A DNA stretch of 64,000 nucleotides from Bin80 sp964503085 (GTDB taxonomy: Bacteria > Bacteroidota > Rhodothermia > Rhodothermales > Bin80): assembly GCA_964503085.1 (NCBI GenBank), contig CAZCYQ010000007.1, positions 28,582 to 92,581 of the forward strand. Direction: 5' to 3'. Of this stretch, positions 16,430 through 25,948 are shown piece after piece. A model generated the notes under the pieces. That model was not told the DNA's origin. It saw only the letters and a list, made by a program, of their open reading frames with translations, and did not search any database. Numbering within the stretch: position 1 is the first letter of the stretch; each line of letters begins with the position of its first letter. A program made the translations under genes and the position numbers.

Positions 16430-19048
16430 CTATTCAGAATCTCCTTCTTCCTGAGGTTCCCCAGCTTCTGGAAGGGGCATCGACGCTGTTTCGGCCTCAA
16501 GAGAAAGGGACTCCCTCTCTTCCTGAGGTTCTTCAGCCTCTGGAGGGGGCGTTGGTGCTCTTTCGACCTCAAGAGAAAGAGTCTCGGCCGGGGAAGCGTA
16601 GTCGACCAGGATTCGGTCTCCGTTCCCCAAGCTCTGTTCAAGAATCACTTCCGCCAGCGGATCCTCTAGGTAGCGCTGGATTGCACGCTTGAGTGGTCGG
16701 GCACCGAACTTGGCGTCATAGCCTTTTTCGACGAGAAAATCATTTGCAGAGGGTTGCAATTCAACGGAAATTCCGAGCGCCTTGACGCGTGTAAGGAGTT
16801 CCTCGGAGAGCAGCTCAATAATCTGGTAGATGTGTTTTCTTTCCAGGGAGTGAAAGACAATCACATCATCAACCCTATTCAGAAATTCGGGATTAAACAC
16901 ATCCTTCAAGGCGGTTTCAATGGTGCTCTTCATCGCCTGGTAATCAAAGGCTTCCGAGCTTTGCGAAAAACCTAACCCCAAACCGGAGTTACGGATATCC
17001 CTTGCACCAATGTTGCTGGTCATAATAACGACCGTATTACGAAAATCAACCCGCCGACCACTTCCGTCGGTCAGCACGCCATCATCAAGAACCTGCAGCA
17101 GGATGTTGAACACATCGGGGTGGGCTTTTTCGATCTCGTCTAGCAGTACAACCGAGAACGGTTTGCGACGAACTTTTTCGGTCAGTTGTCCGCCTTCATC
17201 ATAGCCCACATATCCTGGAGGTGCGCCAACCAGACGGCTCACTGCAAACTTCTCCATGTACTCACTCATGTCGACACGAACGAGTGCGTCGGTAGAATCG
17301 AACAAGTATTCGGTAAGTACTTTTGCCAGTTCCGTTTTTCCAACCCCAGTAGGTCCCAGGAAGATGAACGATCCAATGGGTCGACTGGGATCTTTGATTC
17401 CAGCCCGTGTACGGCGAATCGCCTTGGAGAGCTTTGTGATTGGTTCGTCCTGGCCTACGATGTATTTCTGGAGGGCAGTTTCCATGCTCAGCAGCTTTTC
17501 CTGCTCGGGCTCGGACAATCTTTCGAGCGGGATGCCGGTCATCATGGCTACCGTTGCAGTTATATCTGCTGTGGTGACATCAAAGCGCTCCTCCTCGGCC
17601 AGATGTTGCCATTCACTTTTGGCCTTATCCAGTTGCTCCTGGAGTTTCGTCTCTTCATCGCGCAAGCGGGCGGCTTCCTCAAACTGTTGTTGAGTGACCA
17701 CTTCGATTTTTGTTTTCCGCGTTGCTTCAATCTGGTTTTCCAGTTCGATAATATGATCCGGTACGTGAATATTACCCAGATGGACGCAGGCGCCAGCTTC
17801 GTCAATAATATCAAGTGCCTTATCAGGGAGATGACGGTCAGTGATATATCGTTCTGAGAGGGACACAGCCAACGCTAATGCATCGTCCTGATAGATAACG
17901 TTATGGTGATCCTCGTATCGATCTTTTATCTGGCGTAGGATTTCCAGCGTTTCATCCGGTGTGGATGGATCAACCAGGATTTTTTGGAAGCGTCGGTCAA
18001 GGGCACCGTCCTTTTCGACATATTGTCTATACTCATCCAGCGTAGTGGCTCCGATACATTGTAGCTCTCCACGGGCCAGTGCCGGTTTGAACATATTGGA
18101 TGCATCAAGTGAACCTGAGGCACTGCCCGCGCCGACAATGGTGTGGACCTCATCAATAAAGAGGATCACCTCCGGGCTTTTTTCCAGCTCCGTCATCACG
18201 GCCTTCAGGCGTTCTTCAAACTGCCCGCGATACTTGGTCCCCGCTACCAGCGCAGCAAGGTCCAGGGTTATGATGCGTTTTTCATGCAGGACACGAGAGA
18301 CTTTACGCTGGGTTATGCGCATCGCGAGGCCTTCAGCAATGGCGGTTTTCCCTACACCAGGCTCGCCAATCAGGATAGGGTTGTTTTTCTTGCGGCGACT
18401 GAGAACCTGAGCAACTCTGGCAATCTCTTTATGTCGGCCAATCACAGGATCCAATTCTCCTTTATCCGCGAGTCGGGTCAGGTCACGCCCAAAATTATCC
18501 AATACCGGCGTTTTGGATTTCGAATCTCGCGGTTTCTGAGGACCACGACTGCTCTGCGTTGGTCCGCCACGCCGGGGCTCATTCGTGCGTCTGCTTGGTG
18601 ACGAGCCAGAGAGAATCGCATCCAATTCTTTGCGTAGCACCTCATATGTGATCGAAAATGTGCCCCCAAGTATTTGTGCAGCCACATTGTCATCATCTCG
18701 AAGCAGACTCAATAGGAGGTGCTCGGTACCGATCACATCCGATTTGTAGAGTTTGGCTTCCAGATAGGTAATACGGAGTACTTTTTCAGCCTGTTTTGTC
18801 AGCGGGAGATTACCGACGGTGAGCGTGCCACCACCGGAACGCACCGTATGTTCAATCTTTTTCCTGAGTCTATTCAAGTCGCAGCCAAGGTTGCGCAGTA
18901 TTCGAACAGCCACGCCCTCTCCTTCGCGGATCAACCCAAGAAGAAGATGCTCGGTACCGATGTAATCGTGACCAAGACGAATAGCCTCATCACGACTGTA
19001 TGAGATCACATCACGTACGCGGTTGGAAAAGTTACTGTGTCGATCCAT
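16430..19048 (-). CDS. clpC: ATP-dependent Clp protease ATPase ClpC
   Basis: About 872 residues from the ATG at 19048 (MDRHSNFSNRVRDVISYSRDEA). Hexameric unfoldase that feeds substrates to ClpP. Two Clp-N repeats, AAA1 with GEPGVGKTAIAEG and ILFIDEVHTIVGAG, a UVR/middle region (QQFEEAARLRDEE), AAA2 with GPTGVGKTELAKVL and VVLLDEIEKAHPDVF, and the D2-small domain. The ClpP-loop region is present between AAA motifs. Odd: the C-terminus carries two tandem 24-residue acidic units, each LSLE...PPPEA-EPQEE-type (16436-16579), which a standard ClpC lacks. Between erpA and tyrA on the same strand. Confidence 0.94.
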   Translation of the reverse strand: MDRHSNFSNRVRDVISYSRDEAIRLGHDYIGTEHLLLGLIREGEGVAVRILRNLGCDLNRLRKKIEHTVRSGGGTLTVGNLPLTKQAEKVLRITYLEAKLYKSDVIGTEHLLLSLLRDDDNVAAQILGGTFSITYEVLRKELDAILSGSSPSRRTNEPRRGGPTQSSRGPQKPRDSKSKTPVLDNFGRDLTRLADKGELDPVIGRHKEIARVAQVLSRRKKNNPILIGEPGVGKTAIAEGLAMRITQRKVSRVLHEKRIITLDLAALVAGTKYRGQFEERLKAVMTELEKSPEVILFIDEVHTIVGAGSASGSLDASNMFKPALARGELQCIGATTLDEYRQYVEKDGALDRRFQKILVDPSTPDETLEILRQIKDRYEDHHNVIYQDDALALAVSLSERYITDRHLPDKALDIIDEAGACVHLGNIHVPDHIIELENQIEATRKTKIEVVTQQQFEEAARLRDEETKLQEQLDKAKSEWQHLAEEERFDVTTADITATVAMMTGIPLERLSEPEQEKLLSMETALQKYIVGQDEPITKLSKAIRRTRAGIKDPSRPIGSFIFLGPTGVGKTELAKVLTEYLFDSTDALVRVDMSEYMEKFAVSRLVGAPPGYVGYDEGGQLTEKVRRKPFSVVLLDEIEKAHPDVFNILLQVLDDGVLTDGSGRRVDFRNTVVIMTSNIGARDIRNSGLGLGFSQSSEAFDYQAMKSTIETALKDVFNPEFLNRVDDVIVFHSLERKHIYQIIELLSEELLTRVKALGISVELQPSANDFLVEKGYDAKFGARPLKRAIQRYLEDPLAEVILEQSLGNGDRILVDYASPAETLSLEVERAPTPPPEAEEPQEERESLSLEAETASMPLPEAGEPQEEGDSE

Positions 19049-19059
19049 TGGCGTCTGGT

Positions 19060-19404
19060 TCAGGCTGCAAAGCTGGATCCGCAACCACACGTCTGTGTGG
19101 CATTTGGATTATTGAAAACAAAACCACGCGCATCAAGGCCTGCATGATAGTCAATCATGGTTCCTAAGAGGTACAGTCCCTGTCGCTTATCAATGTACAA
19201 TACAATCCCATCAAAATTGAACGTAATATCGTGTTCACGAAGCTTGTCAAAGCCCAAAATGTAACTCATACCGCTGCATCCCCCACCGCGAACGCCAACC
19301 CGCAACCCATAATCTTCGGGGATTGATTTTGCGGTCAAGATTTTCTGTACCTCTTCGGCTGCACGAGGACTCAGCGTTACTGGGGCAGTAGATGAATCAA
19401 CCAT
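19060..19404 (-). CDS. erpA: Iron-sulfur cluster insertion protein, HesB/IscA (ErpA-like)
   Basis: 114 residues. A-type carrier that delivers Fe-S clusters to apoproteins. The three cluster-ligand cysteines are in place: VRGGGCSGMSY and the C-terminal TCGCGSSF. The sequence FVFNNPNATQTCGCG is a hallmark of the ErpA/IscA family. Located 11 bp before the clpC start, same strand. Whether it is ErpA, IscA or SufA cannot be decided from sequence alone; no iscU or suf genes are nearby. Confidence 0.9.
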   Translation of the reverse strand: MVDSSTAPVTLSPRAAEEVQKILTAKSIPEDYGLRVGVRGGGCSGMSYILGFDKLREHDITFNFDGIVLYIDKRQGLYLLGTMIDYHAGLDARGFVFNNPNATQTCGCGSSFAA

Positions 19405-19461
19405 GATGATTTCGGAATGGCCCGTACCGCCTATACATCTTCTTTCGAAGCCTGTTCCGTT

Positions 19462-20694
19462 TCAATCGAAAATGCCAGAGTCAGTATGGTGCATCAAGAC
19501 CCGGGTCATGAGACGTACTGAGTGACTGAGAGCCCGTTCGTCAACATCAAAAAAGGCATCGTGGAGCGGATAGCCTGTGGCTGTGCTGCCGCGTGTGCCA
19601 ACGCGAATGAGCATACCTGGAACATGCCGCAAGTAATTTGCAAAATCTTCTGCTCCCATACTGGGTACACATATATCCAATGCAGCATCTCTGCCGAAGA
19701 GATCGTGTACGCAGGTTCGAACATTCTGGCATAGTATGGGGTCGTTAATGACGGCGGGGAGACCGCCCTGATTGATTAGCTCAATCTTGACACCATGCAA
19801 TTGGGCAAAATTCGCGGCAGCGTTCTGCATGTAATTAACCAGGAAAACTCGGTCACTATCATTGAGGCAGCGCAGCGTACCCTCAAACGCCACCTTGGCG
19901 GGAATCACATTATGTGCCTGCCCGGCCTCGAGCATACATACAGTAAAAACTCCAGGATTGCGGGCATCGGTGACACGCCCAATGAACTGATAGTACTGGG
20001 TCAGTAGCTGTGTGGCAATCCATACGGTATCCTTTACGTTCTGTGGGCGGGCGGAGTGTCCGGTGCTTGGTGCAGTGACCTCGACGCGTAACCGATCAGA
20101 TGATGCCGTGACCTGCCCTTCGGGTATCCCAAATTCCCCAACATCAAGTGTTGGGTCCACATGAACGCAATAGAGGGCTTCCAAGGGATCACACACTCCC
20201 GCTTCAATCATGGGGATGGAGCCGCTGGGATTGCCCTCTTCATTCGGCTGAAACAAGATTCGCACGCGCCCTCTAAGATGGCGCCGGAGTTGGTAAAGGT
20301 TTAGCGCAAGACCAATACCAACTGCCGTGTGGAAGTCATGCCCGCAGGCATGGGCAGCGCCGGCGTTCCGTGAAGCATACGCTACGCGTTTGGCATCTTG
20401 CAGCTTTAATGCATCAAGGTCGCAGCGAAAACCAATGTGTGGTCCAGAATGCTCACCGTCTATGTCTACGAACAGTCCAGTCTTTGCGTGTGGTCCAGAA
20501 ACCTGCATGCCATGACTCTCCAGATGATTGCGTACCAAGCGGCTGGTGGCATATTCCTCGTAGCCGATTTCCGGGTTACGGTGCAAATGCCGACGCAGGG
20601 CGATCAAGTAGTCAACGAAACCTTCGGATAGCTGCTCATGGTCGAATGAGGCAGGAAACGAGTATGTTGCAGGTATGGCGTCAAATGTTGACAT
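19462..20694 (-). CDS. M20 family metallo-amidohydrolase
   Basis: About 410 residues from the ATG at 20694 (an in-frame ATG six codons upstream is also possible). Zinc peptidase/amidohydrolase of the M20D group that includes N-acyl-amino-acid and hippurate hydrolases. Motifs: LRRHLHRNPEIGYEEY, ACGHDFHTAVGIG (metal ligands), LFQPNEEGNPSGS, and GAEDFANYLRHVPG near the end. No signal peptide, so probably cytoplasmic. First gene of the minus-strand cluster running to purE. The natural substrate is unknown; peptide or acyl-amino-acid hydrolysis is inferred from the family. Confidence 0.87.
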   Translation of the reverse strand: MSTFDAIPATYSFPASFDHEQLSEGFVDYLIALRRHLHRNPEIGYEEYATSRLVRNHLESHGMQVSGPHAKTGLFVDIDGEHSGPHIGFRCDLDALKLQDAKRVAYASRNAGAAHACGHDFHTAVGIGLALNLYQLRRHLRGRVRILFQPNEEGNPSGSIPMIEAGVCDPLEALYCVHVDPTLDVGEFGIPEGQVTASSDRLRVEVTAPSTGHSARPQNVKDTVWIATQLLTQYYQFIGRVTDARNPGVFTVCMLEAGQAHNVIPAKVAFEGTLRCLNDSDRVFLVNYMQNAAANFAQLHGVKIELINQGGLPAVINDPILCQNVRTCVHDLFGRDAALDICVPSMGAEDFANYLRHVPGMLIRVGTRGSTATGYPLHDAFFDVDERALSHSVRLMTRVLMHHTDSGIFD

Positions 20695-20890
20695 ACTTGG
20701 AGGGGGTTCCAAAAACTTTGGGGTTATACGCTGTTAGGGTTGCCAAGGAGATTGCGAGAATGAACGTTCAAACGAAAAGTAATTTACGACGGGGGATTCC
20801 CATGCGAATTCGGCGGAAGGTATCACATGTGGTTAACAGAATTTGGTGTATATCAAATACGATGACGACAATTGATTCTGACGAATCTGC

Positions 20891-23800
20891 TCAAGAGTTT
20901 GGCTTTAGATACACATCAACCCGGGCCAGACTCCCAGTACGGCCAAAGAGCGCGGCACTCTCCTCGGCGGAGAGTGCGAGTTCTGGCCGCTCTTCAGCGT
21001 GTTCCCCTCGAGTTTCAAGCATAGGTTTATCAGACAGATGAAAAACAAAAGGGATCTGGCAATACGTAAATGCGAGCATCCCCACATTTAGCTGCAGGGA
21101 CATGAGGTTGCCGTCAAGGTCATACCAACTGAATTTTTCCCGACTCCGGCAAAATTCCGCGCTGCGGAGCAGGGCGGGATTAATACGGAGAATTCCATCG
21201 GTGATGCGAATACCCAACTCACCCCAACGACAGAGAATATCTTCCTTAACCTGCCCGGTCAGTCCAGGCTGTTGTGCTCCGCCCCAACTGGGAGTATGCG
21301 AATACGGATCTTGCGGAAAAGCACCGTACTTTGCCGGTGACTGAGTTCCGCCTAGACTATCACGGATCTTATAGTAATGCCGGGCAAGTTCCTTTTGTAC
21401 GGATTGCGGTGCATCTGCATCCACCGCATTCCAGAAGGCGCCCTGTACAGCCAGAAGCAGTTTGGAAATAATGTGCCAGTATATACACCCCAGGCCCTCG
21501 TATTTAAAAAACCGCCCGGACCGTCCCGTGAAGGATGAGTGCTCGAACGTTTTTTCGTACAGTGCCAAAATGTTTGCCTTATCGCGTTCAGCGGATTTAT
21601 AGCCCTCATTATGCAGCACATCCAGTAGGTTTGTTAACTCAGCAGCATTTACAAGGGATGGGTTAAAATAATGCTGGCCGTTGGCAGTTCGGGCGATCAG
21701 TCGATGATCACCTTTCTTGATAAGTTTTCGTACCAAGGTCAGTCGCACAACATCGTTGGGGGCGATACGATTACGAGCACTGAACGTGGGGAGGTTCTTG
21801 TCTGCGTAGAGGAGATAGCTGCCCTGTCGAGTGCTGTACAGTGGACTTCGTTCCAAAGCGTTCAACAGCGCCAAAGCATCCGTGGCACCGAGGATGCCGG
21901 AGGTCAAAGCTGCAATCTGCCCCTCTAACATGAGCGGCAGTGCCTCTATCTGGATAGAACATTCAGAGGATACATGGAGGATCGTATAGGAATGTGCGAG
22001 ATGATCTTCCTGGATCGCCTGCTGGAGTGTTGGACGAATGACTTTACATGCGAGGCTGCAGAATTTGGCCAGACTTGAAGCTGCAGTCAATATCGGTTCT
22101 TTCTGTATGCCATGGGCATACAGATTCGCGCGATACATGGAGGCCACACGTCCGAGTGCATCCATTGAGCGGTATTGGGCCGTGGGGTTATTAATTTCGC
22201 CACAACCCGCCAGTTCATTTTCGACATCACTGCACCAATCTGCCACTTCTTTGGAAACCAGGTATTGTATGTCCTCCTGTGCTTCGTATAACTGACCAAG
22301 GAACTGCAAGTATCTGTACAAATGGAACAGCGTAACCAGGGAGCATCCCCAGCCGGCAAGTGCATTATTGGCATCATTCCATTCAGGGCGCTGTGTGTTT
22401 AGCCAAATTCCTCCACCGGGCACTAGTCCGCAGAACTTAGCTAGTGCGGGGACAAGTAATTTTTCCGCAAGCGTCACAAGAATCGGTTGACCTGCAAGAG
22501 TCTGCAGCAGGCGGCCGTCGGATCCCGTTTTCTTTACACGCTCGGAAATCCGTTCATGCAGATCCCAGTCAAAATGTACCGAGTTCTTCGGATCAGACAG
22601 GATCTGCTCATGTCCAGCAAGTCGGTAGGGTACTTGCATATAGCTGAAGATGCGCGTGTTCAGCAGCTGGGCAAGCCCGTTTGGGTCATGCGCGTAGGCC
22701 CATTCCAAAAGGCAAAGCAGGTAATTAATTTGGTGATCTCCCCAATATCCAATTGAGGCCCATGGATCCGACTCGTCAGGTACTTCCCAGTCCACTCCGC
22801 TTCGCCCGATTCGGTAGGGGTTGTATCCGTCAGCCGTAGAGGCATTGACGAACGTTGCAATCATTGCGGGATAATAGTGGGGAAAGGACCTGCCCAGTGC
22901 CTCCCAGTTCTGAAATAAATCACGCCAGTTTCCCGAGTAGTCCAGTATCACATTACCCTTCTCGTCGTGTGTGCGAATTTCAAAAGCATTCCAGGGGCGG
23001 CTTGGGTCGCCATGTCGTCTGCTGTATCCCAGTGGGAGATATTCGGATATCAGTCGGCGCAATTGCGGATCTTCGGGTTGAGGCACCTTAGTCAGATCTA
23101 CGGTACGAGGCAAGGCTTCCAGATATGGGGTGTCGGCAAGTGCATGATTGCGCACACGAACGAAATCAATCAGATCCCTCTTTTCGGCGAGATATCCGCG
23201 AAGCGGTACGCCTCCCCGCATTACGTTGAATAGTGTGTTTGCGTAGTGTCGCGAATCATTGGAGGCCAATGCGGTCTGTTGAAAGCCGTCTGCGCTCCCA
23301 ATGAGAAGACGAAGGTCCGTGGTGTCCTGCTGCTCTTGGTGACGCAGCGTTCGTACATGCGTCGCTGAATTTTCCAGAGCGGTGTGCAACAAGATCAAAT
23401 CACCAGCATGCTGATCTACGTCCGCGATTAGGTCCCAGGTAGTAGGGCGGTCTTTGACGAGGCGAAGATTGCGTTCGACGAAGAAAGCCCCCCGGCGACC
23501 ACGGATATGGTGTTCCGTATTCAATTGTTGCCCAGCCCTGTAGGCGTTCAGTTGCAGCGTGGATAGCAATATTGATACCGGACGCGGCCCATGCTGCCAA
23601 ACCAGCGTGGCGGTTAAGGCTTCTTCCGGGACCGGTTGATCAACTACATGGGTACTGAGAGAGAAGATACCAACCTGTTTCTCCAGCTCATTTATTTTGT
23701 AGGCATCAACGAGTGTGCTGCGAGAACGCTGCAGTTGTGCGCCGACACCAGGGGGCAGGATATTACAGATCCCGTCCAGCACACTGACTCGTATAGGCAA

Positions 23801-24340
23801 GTTCCAAACGCTTTCCAGCCGAGCACGCCGTACAAACCCGAAGCCGTTAACGCATTGCCAACTGTAAGAGAAACGAAGGCTGAGATCACGATTGAATTCC
23901 TCGAACAACAGCTTATTGCCTGCGACATTCTTGTACAGGTTACGTTCGATCCGATATAACCCTGACTGTATAGGCGCGAATGGCTCCCAGAGCATCGTTC
24001 GATTAGAGCGTTCGACCCGCACGATAGTGATACTTCCTGTATGTGGGGCAGCATCGTGAAGCTTATCGTCGGTTACATAGGGGAAGAGTGCATGATCGGC
24101 GTTGCGGCGGCCGGCAGTAAGTGCACCGGTGCTGGAAATAAATATCCAGTGATCTCCGACGCTGGCCAAAGTGATCAGAAAAGGGGGGAGTTGATCGTAA
24201 TTCCCAATTCGGTACCAGCGTTCACCGTACCGTTCCACGAACCGCCCGGTACAGGATCCACGATTCGGATGCACCTTGCCTTGTCCGACGAATATGTCCT
24301 GAGGCTCACTCTCCCGTAACGAGGAACGGGATGTTGGCAT
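20891..24340 (-). CDS. GH94/GH149/GH161-like glycoside phosphorylase
   Basis: About 1149 residues from the ATG at 24340, preceded by an AAGGAAG ribosome-binding site at proper spacing; longer starts run deeper into the upstream gene. Cytoplasmic, no signal peptide. Sequence shows the (alpha/alpha)6 clan GH-Q style: an N-terminal beta-sandwich part, DWEVPDESDPWASIGYWGDHQ and RPEWNDANNALAGWG, the latter resembling the catalytic DWND motif of cellobiose-type phosphorylases. Size near 1100-1200 is closer to the beta-1,3-oligoglucan phosphorylase families GH149/GH161 than to ~800-residue GH94. Preceded by a secreted glycosidase whose 3' end it overlaps by about 35 bp. Substrate is inferred. Confidence 0.65.
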   Translation of the reverse strand: MPTSRSSLRESEPQDIFVGQGKVHPNRGSCTGRFVERYGERWYRIGNYDQLPPFLITLASVGDHWIFISSTGALTAGRRNADHALFPYVTDDKLHDAAPHTGSITIVRVERSNRTMLWEPFAPIQSGLYRIERNLYKNVAGNKLLFEEFNRDLSLRFSYSWQCVNGFGFVRRARLESVWNLPIRVSVLDGICNILPPGVGAQLQRSRSTLVDAYKINELEKQVGIFSLSTHVVDQPVPEEALTATLVWQHGPRPVSILLSTLQLNAYRAGQQLNTEHHIRGRRGAFFVERNLRLVKDRPTTWDLIADVDQHAGDLILLHTALENSATHVRTLRHQEQQDTTDLRLLIGSADGFQQTALASNDSRHYANTLFNVMRGGVPLRGYLAEKRDLIDFVRVRNHALADTPYLEALPRTVDLTKVPQPEDPQLRRLISEYLPLGYSRRHGDPSRPWNAFEIRTHDEKGNVILDYSGNWRDLFQNWEALGRSFPHYYPAMIATFVNASTADGYNPYRIGRSGVDWEVPDESDPWASIGYWGDHQINYLLCLLEWAYAHDPNGLAQLLNTRIFSYMQVPYRLAGHEQILSDPKNSVHFDWDLHERISERVKKTGSDGRLLQTLAGQPILVTLAEKLLVPALAKFCGLVPGGGIWLNTQRPEWNDANNALAGWGCSLVTLFHLYRYLQFLGQLYEAQEDIQYLVSKEVADWCSDVENELAGCGEINNPTAQYRSMDALGRVASMYRANLYAHGIQKEPILTAASSLAKFCSLACKVIRPTLQQAIQEDHLAHSYTILHVSSECSIQIEALPLMLEGQIAALTSGILGATDALALLNALERSPLYSTRQGSYLLYADKNLPTFSARNRIAPNDVVRLTLVRKLIKKGDHRLIARTANGQHYFNPSLVNAAELTNLLDVLHNEGYKSAERDKANILALYEKTFEHSSFTGRSGRFFKYEGLGCIYWHIISKLLLAVQGAFWNAVDADAPQSVQKELARHYYKIRDSLGGTQSPAKYGAFPQDPYSHTPSWGGAQQPGLTGQVKEDILCRWGELGIRITDGILRINPALLRSAEFCRSREKFSWYDLDGNLMSLQLNVGMLAFTYCQIPFVFHLSDKPMLETRGEHAEERPELALSAEESAALFGRTGSLARVDVYLKPNS

Positions 24341-25649
24341 GCGCCGCACTTCCTTGGCCATCAATAATGTTAACAAATAGTCGGTAGGCACCCGGTTCAG
24401 AAGGGGCCTTCAGGTTAACCTGCGCGCCATCTGCGCTCGCGAACAGGCCGGGGATCGGTTCTGGTTCGACTTCGTCATCTCCACCATGGCCAACGGCTGT
24501 AGCTTCGGGGCGAACGGTCCAGTGGTAATTCAGCACATCTCCTTCGGGATCACTTGTGACGACTGCACTCGCGACACTTGCGTCTGGAGACAACTCTATA
24601 TTGTCGGTGGCTTCCAGGCCATTAAGCGTAAAGGAACCTATTCTAGGGGCTTGGTTGGCTGGCCAGGCACCTGTCCACTTGTGGTGCATTATGTCAACCG
24701 CGGCCGTTTTATCTCCATCTGGCATAAACATGCCATACCAGGTGGGTGTACGCTCCTGCTTTTGTCCCCAAAGGAACACATAGGAGCCAATACACTGAAT
24801 GGTATCAGGTGCAATCACAGTTTCAAATCGCCGATCGTACCAGTCTGCTTTTACGGTGGAGTTATTCTCGAGCGGCGCACCCCACGGGGTCGTTGGAACC
24901 TCCCAGTGTCCGGTAGCTCCCCATTCGGTCACGACATATGGACCGTTCCAGTCAGCTTCCTCCAGATAACGTGGCAGGTTGATGATATCGGCGTACATCT
25001 GAATACCTAGAAGGTCCAGATCCGGGGCGCGCGTTTTGATCTGGGCGATCAGTTCAGGGCTTATCCCCGCCAGCATCGTGAGCGTTGGATGATTGCCGTC
25101 GATCTCATGGATCATCTTGGAGATATCGTTCACGGCATCCCAGACGCGAGGATTCGTAGCCCCCAGATTCAGCTCATTCCCGATTCCCCACATGAGCAGG
25201 GCGGGATGATCCTTGTAGAGCATAACCTCTTCCCGTACGGCGGCCAGTTGAGCAGCGACAGCTGCGGAGTCACTGTAATCGAAATTAAACACTCCCCGTC
25301 CGCTTCCCGGGCGCTCCCGTGCGATATCGATTCCCATGGTTACCATCAGTCCGCTCGCATACGCACGATCTAGGACCTCGACGCCAGTATTCTGTCCATT
25401 ATCCGTACGCCAGGTACGGAACGAATTGCCTCCGTGCGCGGCCAGGGCTTCTACATCCCCAAATTCCAGGCCGGCACCATTGATATAGAACGGAGCATCA
25501 TTTACATATAGTTGGTATCGCCCGTCCTCCTGGCGAATCTCCACTTTTTTCGCCTCCTGACTCTGGTTTGCCGTTCCTTCCTGTCCGCAGCCTATCATTA
25601 CGAAGACGAAGATTACAGCAAGCATAAAGTGACGTTTTTGATGACTCAT
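24306..25649 (-). CDS. TIM-barrel glycoside hydrolase lipoprotein (GH2/GH158-like)
   Basis: 447 residues with a lipoprotein signal (FVFVMIGCG; lipidated Cys about residue 21), so exported and membrane-anchored. The barrel carries two likely catalytic glutamates in LLMWGIGNELNLG (acid/base) and GPYVVTEWGATGHWE (nucleophile). The C-terminal 110 residues form a beta-sandwich domain with NQAPRIGSFTLNG and DPEGDVLNYHW, typical of Ig/PKD-like modules. Stop overlaps the start of the phosphorylase, implying one operon: outside cleavage of a glycan, then intracellular phosphorolysis. The glycan is not shown by sequence; beta-1,3-glucan is a reasonable guess given neighbours. Confidence 0.75.
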   Translation of the reverse strand: MSHQKRHFMLAVIFVFVMIGCGQEGTANQSQEAKKVEIRQEDGRYQLYVNDAPFYINGAGLEFGDVEALAAHGGNSFRTWRTDNGQNTGVEVLDRAYASGLMVTMGIDIARERPGSGRGVFNFDYSDSAAVAAQLAAVREEVMLYKDHPALLMWGIGNELNLGATNPRVWDAVNDISKMIHEIDGNHPTLTMLAGISPELIAQIKTRAPDLDLLGIQMYADIINLPRYLEEADWNGPYVVTEWGATGHWEVPTTPWGAPLENNSTVKADWYDRRFETVIAPDTIQCIGSYVFLWGQKQERTPTWYGMFMPDGDKTAAVDIMHHKWTGAWPANQAPRIGSFTLNGLEATDNIELSPDASVASAVVTSDPEGDVLNYHWTVRPEATAVGHGGDDEVEPEPIPGLFASADGAQVNLKAPSEPGAYRLFVNIIDGQGSAAHANIPFLVTGE

Positions 25650-25948
25650 GAAGTTTCAGTCCAAATATTCTAAGTGGCCTGAATACGATCCTGTCCAGGA
25701 ATTGTGCCAGATTCGCCCCAGTCTTCGGATTGATGCGCGAACGGGGAAGGCATGTGGAAAGAGTGGGTGCGGGGATCTGTGCAATAGAGCGTGGCCACTA
25801 CAGAGATTCTACGAAAACAGGGGACCTATTGGAGAAAATTCTCCGATGCAGAGGCTAACTTTAAAGATAAAGAGGGAAATACACGCTCAATTCCCAGATT
25901 TCGGAAATTCTAGGGGGGAAGTTCAGATGTGGTACAATTCCGCAGACC
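25650..25948. other. Intergenic, no gene supported
   Basis: About 300 bp between the divergent glycosidase and the end of hipA. Open frames here lack family features. It must contain the promoter of the glycosidase operon, but no clear boxes were identified. Confidence 0.5.

Noticed and set aside
16423..16641. N-terminal extension of tyrA by 73 codons
   Set aside because: It reads the ClpC tail repeats in another frame (RLKNLRKRGSP...); the dinucleotide-binding start at 16422 is standard.
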